A DNA stretch of 64,000 bases from an uncultured Myroides sp. GTDB lineage: Bacteria > Bacteroidota > Bacteroidia > Flavobacteriales > Flavobacteriaceae. A program made the position numbers and the translations under genes. The notes under the pieces were generated by a model, which was not told the origin of the DNA, did not search any database, and saw only the letters and a list, made by a program, of their open reading frames with translations. Positions 35,957-44,971 of this stretch are shown in pieces. The DNA is taken from positions 62,001 through 126,000 of the forward strand of contig CAJYTF010000034.1 of NCBI GenBank assembly GCA_913777665.1. Direction: 5' to 3'. Every line of letters starts with the position of its first letter. Position 1 is the stretch's first letter.

Positions 35957-38900
35957 TTATTGTTGTGTAGAATCTATTGTTTGTGCAGTGGTATCTTGCA
36001 ACATTTCTTCTTCTTGCTGCATCATTTCTGCTTTTTCTTGTTGTTGCTGCTTATAAGCATTCAAGTAACGCTGAAAATGCTTTTCAAAAGGTGCTATTCT
36101 TTTATTTAATGCTTCAACGGTAGCAGTATCTTTATGCATTTTAGAATTATCAATAAGGCGGTAAGCGGTATTAAAATTATCTATAATATTGTACCAAAAC
36201 TCTCGCTGTTCGTTCAACTTCATTCCTTTGTAGAAATTCAAGTTTTCTTCTGCTTTAATAAACATTTTAGTTGCCAATTCGGCTGCTTTTTTGTTATCGC
36301 CTGCCATATAATACAAATCTGAATAAGGCTCAAAAAACTCGTATTTTAAATTATTATCATGCGGAATATAATATTCTATCGGGAAATTTTTCATAGCTAA
36401 ATCAAGTACGTTTTTAGCTTTTTCATTGTTACCTTCTATTATAAATTGTTCTGCCAAACGAGCCAAATTTATCAAGTACATTCTTGATTCTTTTCTTGTT
36501 TGCGGGTCGTGATAAATATTCGGACTTCCAAAATTACCCCAATACCAATTGTTCACGGTTTTGTACATTTTATCAGCATCGATCGAACCTATATAGAACG
36601 GATGGTTCGCGTTTATTTTATCAACATTCGCTTTTACAGGAACCAGTTTGTACACCAAACCATTTAACTGTAAATAATCTTTTAACCACAACATTGCTTC
36701 GTTTGAAACATCGCCGGCTGTAAAATAAATTGGGCGATCCCAGTTGTTGTTCGCAATGATATCGTACATAATAATTCGCATACGCAACAACGCATTTGCT
36801 TTAATGTCGATCGGAATTTCAGAAACAATATCGTTTGCAAATTTCTGTGAAACGGTTCCGTTTCTCAGAACTTTTTCTTTATCTACCGGCAAACTAAGTT
36901 TATTAGTTGGAACACGGGTTAAAACCATACCGTTTTCGTTTTCCATTTTAGATTCCGGACGATCTGATGCGATGAATTCTAAGATTGTATTGATATCAAA
37001 ACGTTCATCAACCGTAGGTGCAAATGCCGTAAAATAAAGATTTTCACCTGAATATTGCTTGTGATTAAAACGAATCTTTAGCGGATCTGACTTGTGTGCC
37101 TTTACTTTCATTTGATCGATGTACCATTCTGCCTGTAACAATGTAGTACAAACCACACGAACATCGGTACGGTAACCTTCAACTTCTTGCAAATACCAAA
37201 GCGGGAAGGTATCGTTATCGCCAATGGTAAAAATAATGGCGTTTGGTTCTAACGAATCCAAATAAGCTCTACCCAATGCCAATGCGGTATATTTTTCAGA
37301 TCGATCGTGATCGTCCCAGTTTTCTTTTGCCATTAATACCGGCGATGCTAAAAAGGTAACACCCAACACCAACGGCAAGGCTACTTTCGCATTTACTTTG
37401 CTCGATAAAAATTCGTAAATAGCATACACACCGTAACCAACCCATATAGCAAATACCATGAACGAACCAACTACCGCATAATCGCGCTCGCGAGGTTCAA
37501 AAGGGCGTTCGTTTAAGAATATTTTTAATGCAAAGCTTGTAAATAAGAACAATGCCAACAGTACATAGAACGTTTTTGGATCTTTGCGGTAATGGAAAAT
37601 AAAACCAACCAAGCCTAAAATAAACGGCAGCATATAATATACATTTCGCCCTTTATTGTTTGCCATATCGCTGGTTAGGTTTTCTTGCGATCCTAAACGA
37701 ATTTCGTCTAAAAACTTAATACCCGAAATCCAATTTCCGTTCATACGATCATTCTCGCCTTGAATATCGCTTTGGCGTCCGGCGAAATTCCATAACAAAT
37801 AACGCGTATACATATAACCAAATTGGTAGTTAAACATAAAGCCGATATTGTCTGAAAAACTTGGTTTTTCAACGTCAATATACTCACTTATTTGTCGCAA
37901 AGCATTATCATATTCACGCATACTAAGCCTACCTGATTGTACTTGGGCTTTTAGCTGCCCAGTTATTTCCATTAATTGTGGCTCTGATGCGTAATCCGGT
38001 TTTAATTTAAAATCAACAGGTTTTGTAAATGCCATGTAATTTGCTGCCATATCAGGCTCCCACAAACGAGGTAAAAATCCTTTGAATCGCGGAGAATAAT
38101 TCTGATTTGCATTTTTTCCGTCGTTTAGTACGATATATTTTCCCGTAGCATAATCACGTTCGTAATCTACCTTTCCGTCTTTGTAAGGTTGCGAAGGATC
38201 TAACGCACCACCGTATTTAATAGTAAAGTAAGTATCATAAAACAACGAACGAGAACCATATTGTTCACGGTTGTAATATGCTAATAATTCAGCAGCATCC
38301 GAAGGTTTGTTTTCGTTGATCGGAATTTGGGTATTGGCACGTATAGGCAACATTAACCAACAAGAAAATCCAATAAAAATGAATAATACCGAAAGAATTA
38401 ATGTATTAGCGATTTGCTTTCGTTTTTCACGGGTAATTTTTAATCCGAAAACAAAAAACGAAACTACAATAGCAAAAGCAATGATGGTTCCTGAATTAAA
38501 AGGCAAGCCGATGGAATTGACAAAGAAAATTTCTGATTTTCCGAAGAAAATCATCGTATATGGAAGTATAAATCCAAAAACAACCAATAAAACGGCAACT
38601 ACTGCAATATTTGCAATAATGAAGTTTTTAACGGTAACTTTTGGATACTTTTTAAAGAAATACAAATAACCGATTGATGGAATTGCCAGCAATGCCATGA
38701 AATGCACTCCGAAAGACATACCTACAACTAAAGCTATCAACAACAACCATTTGTTTCCTCGTGGTTCGTCAATAGCGTCAATCCAGCGTAAACCCAACCA
38801 AAGCAACAATGCCAGCATAAAAGTTGCCATTGCATAAACCTCTGTTTCTACGGCGCTGAACCAAAAAGTATCAGAAAAAGTAAAAGTTAACGCACCAATT

Positions 38901-39280
38901 AAGCAGCTTCCTAAAACTGCAATTACGGTATGGTTTGATAGTTTTTCGGTACCAATTTTAACTAATTTAAATAGAATATTGGTAGCCGACCAAAACATGA
39001 ACAACACGGCAAAAGCGCTTGAAAGTGCCGAAACCCAGTTTACCATTGCCGCAATTTTATCGGGCGATGTAGCAAACATAGCGGCAAATGCACCCAACAT
39101 TTGAAAAAGTGGTGCGCCAGGCGGGTGACCAACTTCTAATTTTGCCGATGTAGCAATGTATTCACCTGCGTCCCAAAAACTAACGGTAGGTTCTAAGGTT
39201 AAAGTATAAACTGTAAGTGCAATTAAAAATGCAACCCACCCGGTGATGGTATTCCATTTTTTAAAATTGATTGTCAACAT
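35957..39280 (-). CDS. DUF2723 (TMEM260-like) membrane glycosyltransferase family protein
   Basis: A 1107-residue inner-membrane protein. The N-terminal 680 residues hold about a dozen membrane helices and the family signature FWDAGEYIATSAKLEVGHPP near 35-54, with the Asp/Glu pattern of GT-C glycosyltransferases. The rest is soluble, with helical-repeat-like segments near 960-1080 and a Gln/Glu-rich tail. The human relative TMEM260 is an O-mannosyltransferase; in Bacteroidota the acceptor is unproven, but protein O-glycosylation is a reasonable guess. It is monocistronic. Confidence 0.85.
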   Translation of the reverse strand: MLTINFKKWNTITGWVAFLIALTVYTLTLEPTVSFWDAGEYIATSAKLEVGHPPGAPLFQMLGAFAAMFATSPDKIAAMVNWVSALSSAFAVLFMFWSATNILFKLVKIGTEKLSNHTVIAVLGSCLIGALTFTFSDTFWFSAVETEVYAMATFMLALLLWLGLRWIDAIDEPRGNKWLLLIALVVGMSFGVHFMALLAIPSIGYLYFFKKYPKVTVKNFIIANIAVVAVLLVVFGFILPYTMIFFGKSEIFFVNSIGLPFNSGTIIAFAIVVSFFVFGLKITREKRKQIANTLILSVLFIFIGFSCWLMLPIRANTQIPINENKPSDAAELLAYYNREQYGSRSLFYDTYFTIKYGGALDPSQPYKDGKVDYERDYATGKYIVLNDGKNANQNYSPRFKGFLPRLWEPDMAANYMAFTKPVDFKLKPDYASEPQLMEITGQLKAQVQSGRLSMREYDNALRQISEYIDVEKPSFSDNIGFMFNYQFGYMYTRYLLWNFAGRQSDIQGENDRMNGNWISGIKFLDEIRLGSQENLTSDMANNKGRNVYYMLPFILGLVGFIFHYRKDPKTFYVLLALFLFTSFALKIFLNERPFEPRERDYAVVGSFMVFAIWVGYGVYAIYEFLSSKVNAKVALPLVLGVTFLASPVLMAKENWDDHDRSEKYTALALGRAYLDSLEPNAIIFTIGDNDTFPLWYLQEVEGYRTDVRVVCTTLLQAEWYIDQMKVKAHKSDPLKIRFNHKQYSGENLYFTAFAPTVDERFDINTILEFIASDRPESKMENENGMVLTRVPTNKLSLPVDKEKVLRNGTVSQKFANDIVSEIPIDIKANALLRMRIIMYDIIANNNWDRPIYFTAGDVSNEAMLWLKDYLQLNGLVYKLVPVKANVDKINANHPFYIGSIDADKMYKTVNNWYWGNFGSPNIYHDPQTRKESRMYLINLARLAEQFIIEGNNEKAKNVLDLAMKNFPIEYYIPHDNNLKYEFFEPYSDLYYMAGDNKKAAELATKMFIKAEENLNFYKGMKLNEQREFWYNIIDNFNTAYRLIDNSKMHKDTATVEALNKRIAPFEKHFQRYLNAYKQQQQEKAEMMQQEEEMLQDTTAQTIDSTQQ

Positions 39281-39383
39281 AATAGCTGTTTTTTGATCTT
39301 TTTATGTAAGAACTACAAAGAAAGCGTTTTTTTTTTATTGATAAACTCTTTTAGATTTTTTTTAAAAAATTTACTTGATTTTC

Positions 39384-39413
39384 TTGCGATTTTATTTTTT
39401 TGTACTACATTTG
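39384..39413 (+). promoter_or_regulatory. Promoter of the tRNA-Gln genes
   Basis: TTG (39384-39386), a 19-base spacer, and TACATTTG (39406-39413) form a textbook Bacteroidota promoter, 46 bases before the first tRNA. Confidence 0.7.
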
Positions 39414-39459
39414 CACTCGCAATATTTAAGCAAAATATGTTTGTTATTGCAAGTTTTAT

Positions 39460-39530
39460 TGGCCTATGGTGTAATGGTAACACAGCTGATTTTGGTTCAG
39501 TCGTTCTAGGTTCGAGTCCTAGTAGGCCAA
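39460..39530 (+). tRNA. tRNA-Gln (TTG anticodon), copy 1
   Basis: A 71-base cloverleaf: acceptor TGGCCTA / TAGGCCA, an anticodon stem GCTGA / TCAGT around loop TTTTGGT with anticodon TTG, T-arm GGTTCGAGTCC, discriminator A. CCA is not encoded. The D loop is short (TGGTGTAATGGTAACA), as is normal for tRNA-Gln. Confidence 0.95.
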
Positions 39531-39561
39531 CAAATAAAACTTTATATATTTACCGGTTAAT

Positions 39562-39632
39562 TGGCCTATGGTGTAATGGTAACACAGCTGATTTTGGTTC
39601 AGTCGTTCTAGGTTCGAGTCCTAGTAGGCCAA
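39562..39632 (+). tRNA. tRNA-Gln (TTG anticodon), copy 2
   Basis: Base-for-base identical to copy 1 and 102 bases downstream, so both come from one transcript and the pair arose by tandem duplication. It is followed by a terminator. Confidence 0.95.
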
Positions 39633-39633
39633 C

Positions 39634-39664
39634 AAAACATTCCTTATAACGGAATGTTTTTTTT
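39634..39664 (+). terminator. Terminator after the tRNA-Gln pair
   Basis: Stem AAAACATTCC / GGAATGTTTT with a 7-base loop and a T9 run, two bases after the second tRNA. Confidence 0.9.
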
Positions 39665-39750
39665 TGCACTAAAATTAAATTCTTTAACATTTATTTGACA
39701 AGCTTTAGTGCACATTTAAAAAACTTTCGATTAAATTTGCGACTATACCA

Positions 39751-40083
39751 ATGCTTAAGATTTTTAACATATCAACTCTTTTATTGTTTGTGTGCTTTTT
39801 ATTTGCACCAACAATAACGTATGCGTTGAATAAAGATGTAGTAAATTCATCATTAATCATAAACGAGGAAGAAGAAGTTCCTACCAAAACAAAATCAAAA
39901 GCCAATAACAACAACATTAACGAGGAAGAAGAAAAAGAAGTGCATTATCATTTCTTTCTCAACTGCCATAAAATCGTATCAAATGCTGTTATTGCAAATT
40001 CAAATTTAAACTTTTCAAAACACAGCATTAAAGACGATCTCGTTTTTAAAATTCCATTACCACCTCCCGAACAAAACCTATAA
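39751..40083 (+). CDS. Small secreted or membrane-anchored hypothetical protein
   Basis: A 110-residue protein with an N-terminal hydrophobic signal (about 7-26, ending TYA-L) and a low-complexity acidic/basic middle containing two EEEE runs and an NNNN stretch. No family is recognised. It precedes the SulP gene by 68 bases on the same strand and could be co-transcribed. The VHYHFFLNCHK segment near 64-74 contains two His and one Cys and could bind metal, but this is only a guess. Confidence 0.5.
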   Translation: MLKIFNISTLLLFVCFLFAPTITYALNKDVVNSSLIINEEEEVPTKTKSKANNNNINEEEEKEVHYHFFLNCHKIVSNAVIANSNLNFSKHSIKDDLVFKIPLPPPEQNL

Positions 40084-40151
40084 TAACAAACTATTGTAGC
40101 ATTTTATTTATAAACTGCTATGTTCTTACACGTTTATTAATTATAGATTTT

Positions 40152-41741
40152 ATGAAAAAAAATATTAAGGCAGAGTTGTCTCAGAACTTTGCATCTGGTT
40201 TAGTGGTGTTTTTAGTGGCATTACCACTATGTTTAGGTATCGCGTTGGCTTCTGGCGCACCACCATTATCGGGAGTAATCGCAGGAATTATAGGTGGAAT
40301 TGTTGTAGGATCAATAAGTAACTCTAACATTTCGGTATCGGGTCCGGCAGCAGGATTAACTGCAATTGTTTTAACCGCAATTACTGATTTAGGTGCTTTT
40401 GAACTATTTCTTTGCGCCGGATTAATTGCCGGGATTTTACAATTGGTTTTAGGTTTTATCCGTGCAGGAAGCATCTCAAACTACTTCCCTAACAACGTTA
40501 TCGAAGGAATGTTAGCAGGTATTGGAATCATCATTATTTTAAAACAAATTCCGCATGCTTTAGGTTTTGACAGCGATAATATGAGTAGCGAAACCTTGTT
40601 TGAAAACGGCATCAATTTTAATTATTTTAATGAAGTTTTTGGCGCGATTCATCCGGGAGCTGTTGTTGTAACCATTGTCTCGGTTATTATTTTACTAACC
40701 TGGGAAAACGTTCCGGTATTACGAAGAATTAAAATGTTACCGGGTGCACTGGTTGCAGTAATTGCGGGTATTTTATTAAACCAACTTTTTGTTTCAAGCG
40801 GCAGTTCTTTAGCAATTAGTTCAGAACATTTGGTTCCCTTACCGGTGCCGCAAAGCTTAGAAGATTTTAAAAGCCTTATAACCTTACCTGATTTTAAAGG
40901 TTTTATGAACTATAAAGTATGGTTAACTGGCGCTACTATTGCTGTTGTTGCATCTATTGAAACATTATTATGCATTGAAGCATCGGATCGTTTAGACACC
41001 AGACGTCGCATTACCGATACCAATTTAGAGCTTAAAGCACAAGGGATTGGAAATTTATTCAGTTCATTAATCGGTGGTTTACCAATGACATCGGTAGTTG
41101 TTCGTAGTTCTGCAAATGCAAATGCAGGTGCAACTTCAAAAACATCGGCAATTATCCACGGCGTTTTATTGTTAATTTGCGTATTGTCCATTCCGTTCAT
41201 ATTAAATTTAATTCCGTTGGCAACATTGGCTGCCGTTTTAATTTTAGTTGGATACAAATTGGCAAAACCTGCAACTTTCAAACATTTCTGGCATAACGGA
41301 AAATATCAGTTTATACCATTCGTAGCAACTGTTTTGGCTGTTGTTTTTACCGATTTATTAAAAGGGGTAGGTATTGGTTTGGCAATTTCAATTTTCTATA
41401 TTTTACAAGGAAACATGAAAAGAGCCTACTATTTAAGTCGTGAAAAATTAAATGATGCCGACGAATTGACCATTAAATTAGCAGAAGAGGTTTCGTTTTT
41501 AAACAAAGCTGCCATTAAAAAAACACTTAAAAATATAAAATCGGGCTCAAAAGTAATTATCGATGCCCGCACCACATCTTACATCACAACCGATGTTTTG
41601 GAAATGATCCAGGATTTCGCCAATGTAAGAGCCAAAGAAGAAAATATCGAAGTAGAATTGATTGGTTTTAGAACATCGTACCGCGATTACGAAAACGATC
41701 AGGATTCTCACGTATCAATCACCCACAAAAGGGCAATGTAA
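40152..41741 (+). CDS. SulP-family anion transporter
   Basis: A 529-residue SLC26/SulP transporter with about 12-14 membrane segments: ALASGAPPLSGVIAGIIGGIVVGSISNS near 32 and the conserved SGPAAGLTAI near 63, plus GLPMTSVVVRSSANANAGATSKTS near 314. The C-terminal 110 residues look like a STAS domain (VIIDARTTSYITTDVLEMIQDF). Members of this family carry sulfate or bicarbonate. Two carbonic anhydrase genes follow directly, so bicarbonate uptake is the likely function (inferred from context). Confidence 0.9.
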   Translation: MKKNIKAELSQNFASGLVVFLVALPLCLGIALASGAPPLSGVIAGIIGGIVVGSISNSNISVSGPAAGLTAIVLTAITDLGAFELFLCAGLIAGILQLVLGFIRAGSISNYFPNNVIEGMLAGIGIIIILKQIPHALGFDSDNMSSETLFENGINFNYFNEVFGAIHPGAVVVTIVSVIILLTWENVPVLRRIKMLPGALVAVIAGILLNQLFVSSGSSLAISSEHLVPLPVPQSLEDFKSLITLPDFKGFMNYKVWLTGATIAVVASIETLLCIEASDRLDTRRRITDTNLELKAQGIGNLFSSLIGGLPMTSVVVRSSANANAGATSKTSAIIHGVLLLICVLSIPFILNLIPLATLAAVLILVGYKLAKPATFKHFWHNGKYQFIPFVATVLAVVFTDLLKGVGIGLAISIFYILQGNMKRAYYLSREKLNDADELTIKLAEEVSFLNKAAIKKTLKNIKSGSKVIIDARTTSYITTDVLEMIQDFANVRAKEENIEVELIGFRTSYRDYENDQDSHVSITHKRAM

Positions 41742-41773
41742 TAATATCAAACAATTAATAAACAAAGACTATC

Positions 41774-42409
41774 ATGAAAGCACATACATTAGAAACACAA
41801 GCAACCATTACACCTGAAAGAGCGTTAGAAATTTTAAAAGAAGGAAACGAGCGTTTTGTAAAAAACTTAAAAGCAAACCGCGATTTATTGGCACAAGTTA
41901 ACGATACACGCGCAGGTCAGTGGCCGTTTGCGGTAATTTTAAGTTGCATAGACAGCCGTACCTCTGCAGAATTAATTTTCGATCAAGGTTTAGGCGACGT
42001 ATTCAGCGTTAGAATCGCAGGAAATTTCGTAAATCAGGATATTTTAGGATCTATGGAATTTGGCTGTAACGTTGCAGGTTCTAAACTGGTTGTGGTATTA
42101 GGACACACAAAATGCGGTGCTTTAAAAGGCGGCTTGGATTCGGCAGCAATTGAAGGACTTGGAATGGACAACCTGAACCATTTGGTTGGTCATTTTGATC
42201 CGATTATTAAAAACATTATTAAAGACGGTGAAGAAAGATCATCAAGCAACACCGATCTTTTAGAGCGTTTAAATCATCACAACGTTTTGAATGCGATAGA
42301 AAACATCCGCAAACAAAGTTCTACTTTAAGAAAAATGGAACAAGAAGGGAAAATTAAAATCGTTGGTGCAAACTACGATGTTGAAACCGGAGTTGTTGAA
42401 TTTATCTAA
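41774..42409 (+). CDS. Beta-carbonic anhydrase 1
   Basis: A 211-residue beta-class carbonic anhydrase interconverting CO2 and bicarbonate. The zinc ligands and catalytic dyad are visible: CIDSRTSAE (Cys, Asp-Arg) near 59 and GHTKCGALKG (His, Cys) near 115. It starts 32 bases after the SulP transporter gene and probably forms an operon with it. The AIEGLGMDNLNHLVG stretch is typical of the longer beta-CA subgroup. Confidence 0.94.
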   Translation: MKAHTLETQATITPERALEILKEGNERFVKNLKANRDLLAQVNDTRAGQWPFAVILSCIDSRTSAELIFDQGLGDVFSVRIAGNFVNQDILGSMEFGCNVAGSKLVVVLGHTKCGALKGGLDSAAIEGLGMDNLNHLVGHFDPIIKNIIKDGEERSSSNTDLLERLNHHNVLNAIENIRKQSSTLRKMEQEGKIKIVGANYDVETGVVEFI

Positions 42410-42445
42410 ATTTTAATATTATCAGATTACATTTAAATAGTTGTA

Positions 42446-42483
42446 AAGAAAATCGGCAAAAGCAATTTTGTCGATTTTTTTTG
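42446..42483 (+). terminator. Imperfect terminator hairpin between the carbonic anhydrase genes
   Basis: Stem AAAATCGGCAAAA pairs with TTTTGTCGATTTT (one G-U pair) followed by a T run. It may attenuate read-through from the SulP-CA unit. Confidence 0.55.
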
Positions 42484-42544
42484 TTTTGATTTCAATTCAA
42501 AAAACAAGAATATTGTAAATTAGCTTTAAATAAAGTAGATTAAA

Positions 42545-43189
42545 ATGTGTAACGATTTAAAGAAAAGTTTCGATAAAATAATAAACGGCAACAAAGAATG
42601 GATGGATTTTGTTAAGAACGATACTTCGGGTCGGTTTCAACAACTTTCAAAAGGTCAAAATCCTGAAATTTTATGGATTGGCTGCGCAGACAGTCGCGTA
42701 CCGGCAAACGAACTAACCGGAACAAAACCGGGCGAAGTCTTTGTTCATAGAAACATCGCCAACGTTTGTGTACATTCAGACATGAACATGCTTTCGGTTT
42801 TAGATTATGCTGTAAACGTTTTAAAAGTGAAGCACATTATTGTTGCGGGGCATTACGGTTGTGGTGGTGTAGCGGCATCGTTAAGCAGTTCGCAATTCGG
42901 TATTATAGACAACTGGTTGCAACATATTAAAGACGTTTACCGCTTAAACGCCGCAGAAATTGATGCTATTGCAGATAAAAGTCAAAAAGAAGATCGTTTG
43001 GTTGAGCTTAACGTGCAAGAACAGGTTTCTAATTTATGCCGAACATCTATTGTACAAAACGCATGGAAAAACGGTCAGCAATTAGCAGTTCACGGTATGG
43101 TAATTAATATTGGCTCGGGCGAATTAATCAATCAAAACTGCACCTACACAAACAACGATAACTTAAGCGATGTTTTTTCTTACAAATAA
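42545..43189 (+). CDS. can: Beta-carbonic anhydrase 2
   Basis: A 214-residue beta-carbonic anhydrase of the common Can/yeast type: GCADSRVPANELTG near 46 (Cys, Asp-Arg), VHRNIANV near 65, and AGHYGCGGVAA near 100 (His, Cys). It differs clearly from the first copy. The terminator-like hairpin and 135-base gap suggest separate transcription. Two enzymes with different properties beside a transporter fit a CO2/bicarbonate supply role for carboxylases such as AccC. Confidence 0.94.
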   Translation: MCNDLKKSFDKIINGNKEWMDFVKNDTSGRFQQLSKGQNPEILWIGCADSRVPANELTGTKPGEVFVHRNIANVCVHSDMNMLSVLDYAVNVLKVKHIIVAGHYGCGGVAASLSSSQFGIIDNWLQHIKDVYRLNAAEIDAIADKSQKEDRLVELNVQEQVSNLCRTSIVQNAWKNGQQLAVHGMVINIGSGELINQNCTYTNNDNLSDVFSYK

Positions 43190-43215
43190 AAATCAGGTTT
43201 AAAACCTGATTTTTT
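43186..43215. terminator. Bidirectional terminator
   Basis: Stem AATCAGGTTT / AAACCTGATT with T runs, between convergent can and ribE. Confidence 0.8.
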
Positions 43216-43807
43216 ATTTTAAATGCACCTGCATTAACTTGGTTACATATTTACCAATAACATCAAACTCCAGATTTACTTTAGTTCCAACTTTGTAAGT
43301 TTTAAAAAGCGTATTTTCTAATGTATAAGGAATAATTGCTACGCTAAAAGTATTAATTCCTGAATTCACAACCGTTAAACTAGTTCCATCAACCGTAATC
43401 GATCCTTTATCAATGGTAACATGTTTCGATCTTTCACTGTATTCAAAACTAAAATACGTGCTTCCTCCTACTTCATCAATTTTAGTAATAACAGCTGTTT
43501 CATCAACATGTCCTTGCACAATATGTCCGTCTAAACGGTCGTTCAAAGGCATTCCTCGTTCCAAATTCACAATATCGCCTACGTTCCATAAACCAATCGT
43601 AGTAACATCAATCGTTTCTTTTATGGCAGTAACCTTGTAAAAACCGTCGTTAATTTCAACCACCGTTAAACACACACCGTTGTGCGCAACACTTTGATCG
43701 ATCTTTAACATATCTGTAAAAGAACTTTCTATAAACAAGTGTACGTTTGTTTGATCGTGCTCTATTTTTCGTATAACTCCAAGAGTTTCAACAATACCAG
43801 TAAACAT
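43214..43807 (-). CDS. ribE: Riboflavin synthase, alpha chain
   Basis: Riboflavin synthase dismutates two 6,7-dimethyl-8-ribityllumazines into riboflavin. The 197-residue chain carries the two repeated lumazine-binding halves: MFTGIVETLG at the start, NGVCLTVVEI near 43, LDGHIVQGHVDETA near 91, and TVDGTSLTVVN near 137. Length is standard. It is divergent from pdxA, with overlapping promoter elements in a 55-base gap. Confidence 0.96.
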   Translation of the reverse strand: MFTGIVETLGVIRKIEHDQTNVHLFIESSFTDMLKIDQSVAHNGVCLTVVEINDGFYKVTAIKETIDVTTIGLWNVGDIVNLERGMPLNDRLDGHIVQGHVDETAVITKIDEVGGSTYFSFEYSERSKHVTIDKGSITVDGTSLTVVNSGINTFSVAIIPYTLENTLFKTYKVGTKVNLEFDVIGKYVTKLMQVHLK

Positions 43808-43824
43808 AAGTAGAATAATTTTAC

Positions 43825-43843
43825 TAAATTTGTAACAAAATTA
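43825..43843. promoter_or_regulatory. Back-to-back -7 elements of pdxA and ribE
   Basis: Plus-strand TAAATTTG (43825-43832) faces pdxA; minus-strand TAATTTTG (43836-43843) faces ribE. They are three bases apart, so polymerase binding at one would block the other. -33 boxes are weak. Confidence 0.4.
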
Positions 43844-43862
43844 GCAATAATTAGCGCAACGC

Positions 43863-44906
43863 ATGTTTAAAAAAGGTGAAAATATTATATTGGGTATTTC
43901 TATAGGTGATATGAACGGCGTTGGTCCGGAGGTTATTTTAAAAACCTTTGAGGATCAGCGAATGATGGAATTATGCACACCCGTAATTTTTGGAAATGCC
44001 AAGTTGTTATCGTTCATAAAAAAGATCGTTAACTGCCAAACCAACATACACGGAATAGATTCGTTAGATCAAATCCAAAAAGGAAAATTCAATGTTTTAA
44101 ATCTTTGGAAAGAAGGAGTTAATTTAGATTTTGGAACTTTGAACGATGCTGTTGGGCAGTATGCGATAAAATCGTTCGTAGCTGCAACACAAGCTTTGAA
44201 AAACAATGAAATTGATGCTTTGGTTACTGCACCTATTAACAAATACAATATTCAATCGGAAGAATTTCAATTCCCAGGTCATACCGATTATTTGGATAAA
44301 GAGTTAGAAGGAAACGCACTAATGTTCATGATTAGCGAAGACCTTAAAGTAGGTTTGGTTACAGATCACGTTCCATTGCAACAAGTATCGCAAACGTTGA
44401 CTCCGGAATTAATCAAACAAAAAGTTCGTACCATTAACAAATCGCTTATTCAAGATTTCAATGTAATAAAACCGCGCATTGCCTTGTTGGGATTAAACCC
44501 GCATAGTGGCGATAACGGAATTATAGGCAACGAAGAATTAAATTTTATAAACAATACGGTTAAAGAATTGTTTGATGAAGACATTATTATTTACGGACCT
44601 TATTCTGCCGATGCTTTTTTTGGTTCGGAACAATTCAGAAATTTCGATGCCGTTGTAGCATGTTATCACGATCAAGGATTAATTCCGTTTAAAACCTTAA
44701 GTTTTGGCAATGGCGTTAATTATACGGCAGGATTAGATAAAATTCGAACATCGCCAGATCACGGAACCGCGTACGACATTGCAGGCAAAGGCATTGCCGA
44801 TTTCACATCTTTTAAAAACGCAGTTTACGCAGCTTTAGATATTTATAAAAATAAAAACGAGTATTTGCAGAGTACAGCGAACCCTTTAAAGGTTTCAACT
44901 ATTTAA
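43863..44906 (+). CDS. pdxA: 4-hydroxythreonine-4-phosphate dehydrogenase
   Basis: PdxA oxidises 4-phosphohydroxy-L-threonine in the DXP-dependent pyridoxal phosphate pathway. The 347-residue chain shows GISIGDMNGVGPEVILK near 10, TAPINKYNIQSEEFQFPGHTDYL near 121 with metal-binding His, GLNPHSGDNGIIGNEE near 216, and VACYHDQGLIPFK near 268. Length is typical. It is followed by a strong promoter for the next operon. Confidence 0.96.
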   Translation: MFKKGENIILGISIGDMNGVGPEVILKTFEDQRMMELCTPVIFGNAKLLSFIKKIVNCQTNIHGIDSLDQIQKGKFNVLNLWKEGVNLDFGTLNDAVGQYAIKSFVAATQALKNNEIDALVTAPINKYNIQSEEFQFPGHTDYLDKELEGNALMFMISEDLKVGLVTDHVPLQQVSQTLTPELIKQKVRTINKSLIQDFNVIKPRIALLGLNPHSGDNGIIGNEELNFINNTVKELFDEDIIIYGPYSADAFFGSEQFRNFDAVVACYHDQGLIPFKTLSFGNGVNYTAGLDKIRTSPDHGTAYDIAGKGIADFTSFKNAVYAALDIYKNKNEYLQSTANPLKVSTI

Positions 44907-44929
44907 CAACAAAAAAATTGTGATAACTA

Positions 44930-44958
44930 TTTGTAATTAAATAATTTTTATATCTTTG
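44930..44958 (+). promoter_or_regulatory. Promoter of the DUF177-rpmF genes
   Basis: TTTG (44930-44933), a 17-base spacer, and TATCTTTG (44951-44958): both boxes match the Bacteroidota consensus. Confidence 0.65.
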
Positions 44959-44971
44959 CACGCTCAAATAG

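Noticed and set aside
39293..39649. An open frame of 118 codons across both tRNA-Gln genes
   Set aside because: It is the translated tRNA sequence repeated twice; the tRNA structures are clear, so this is not a gene.
40181..41281. Minus-strand frames opposite the SulP gene
   Set aside because: Composition is that of antisense shadow; no start context and no family.
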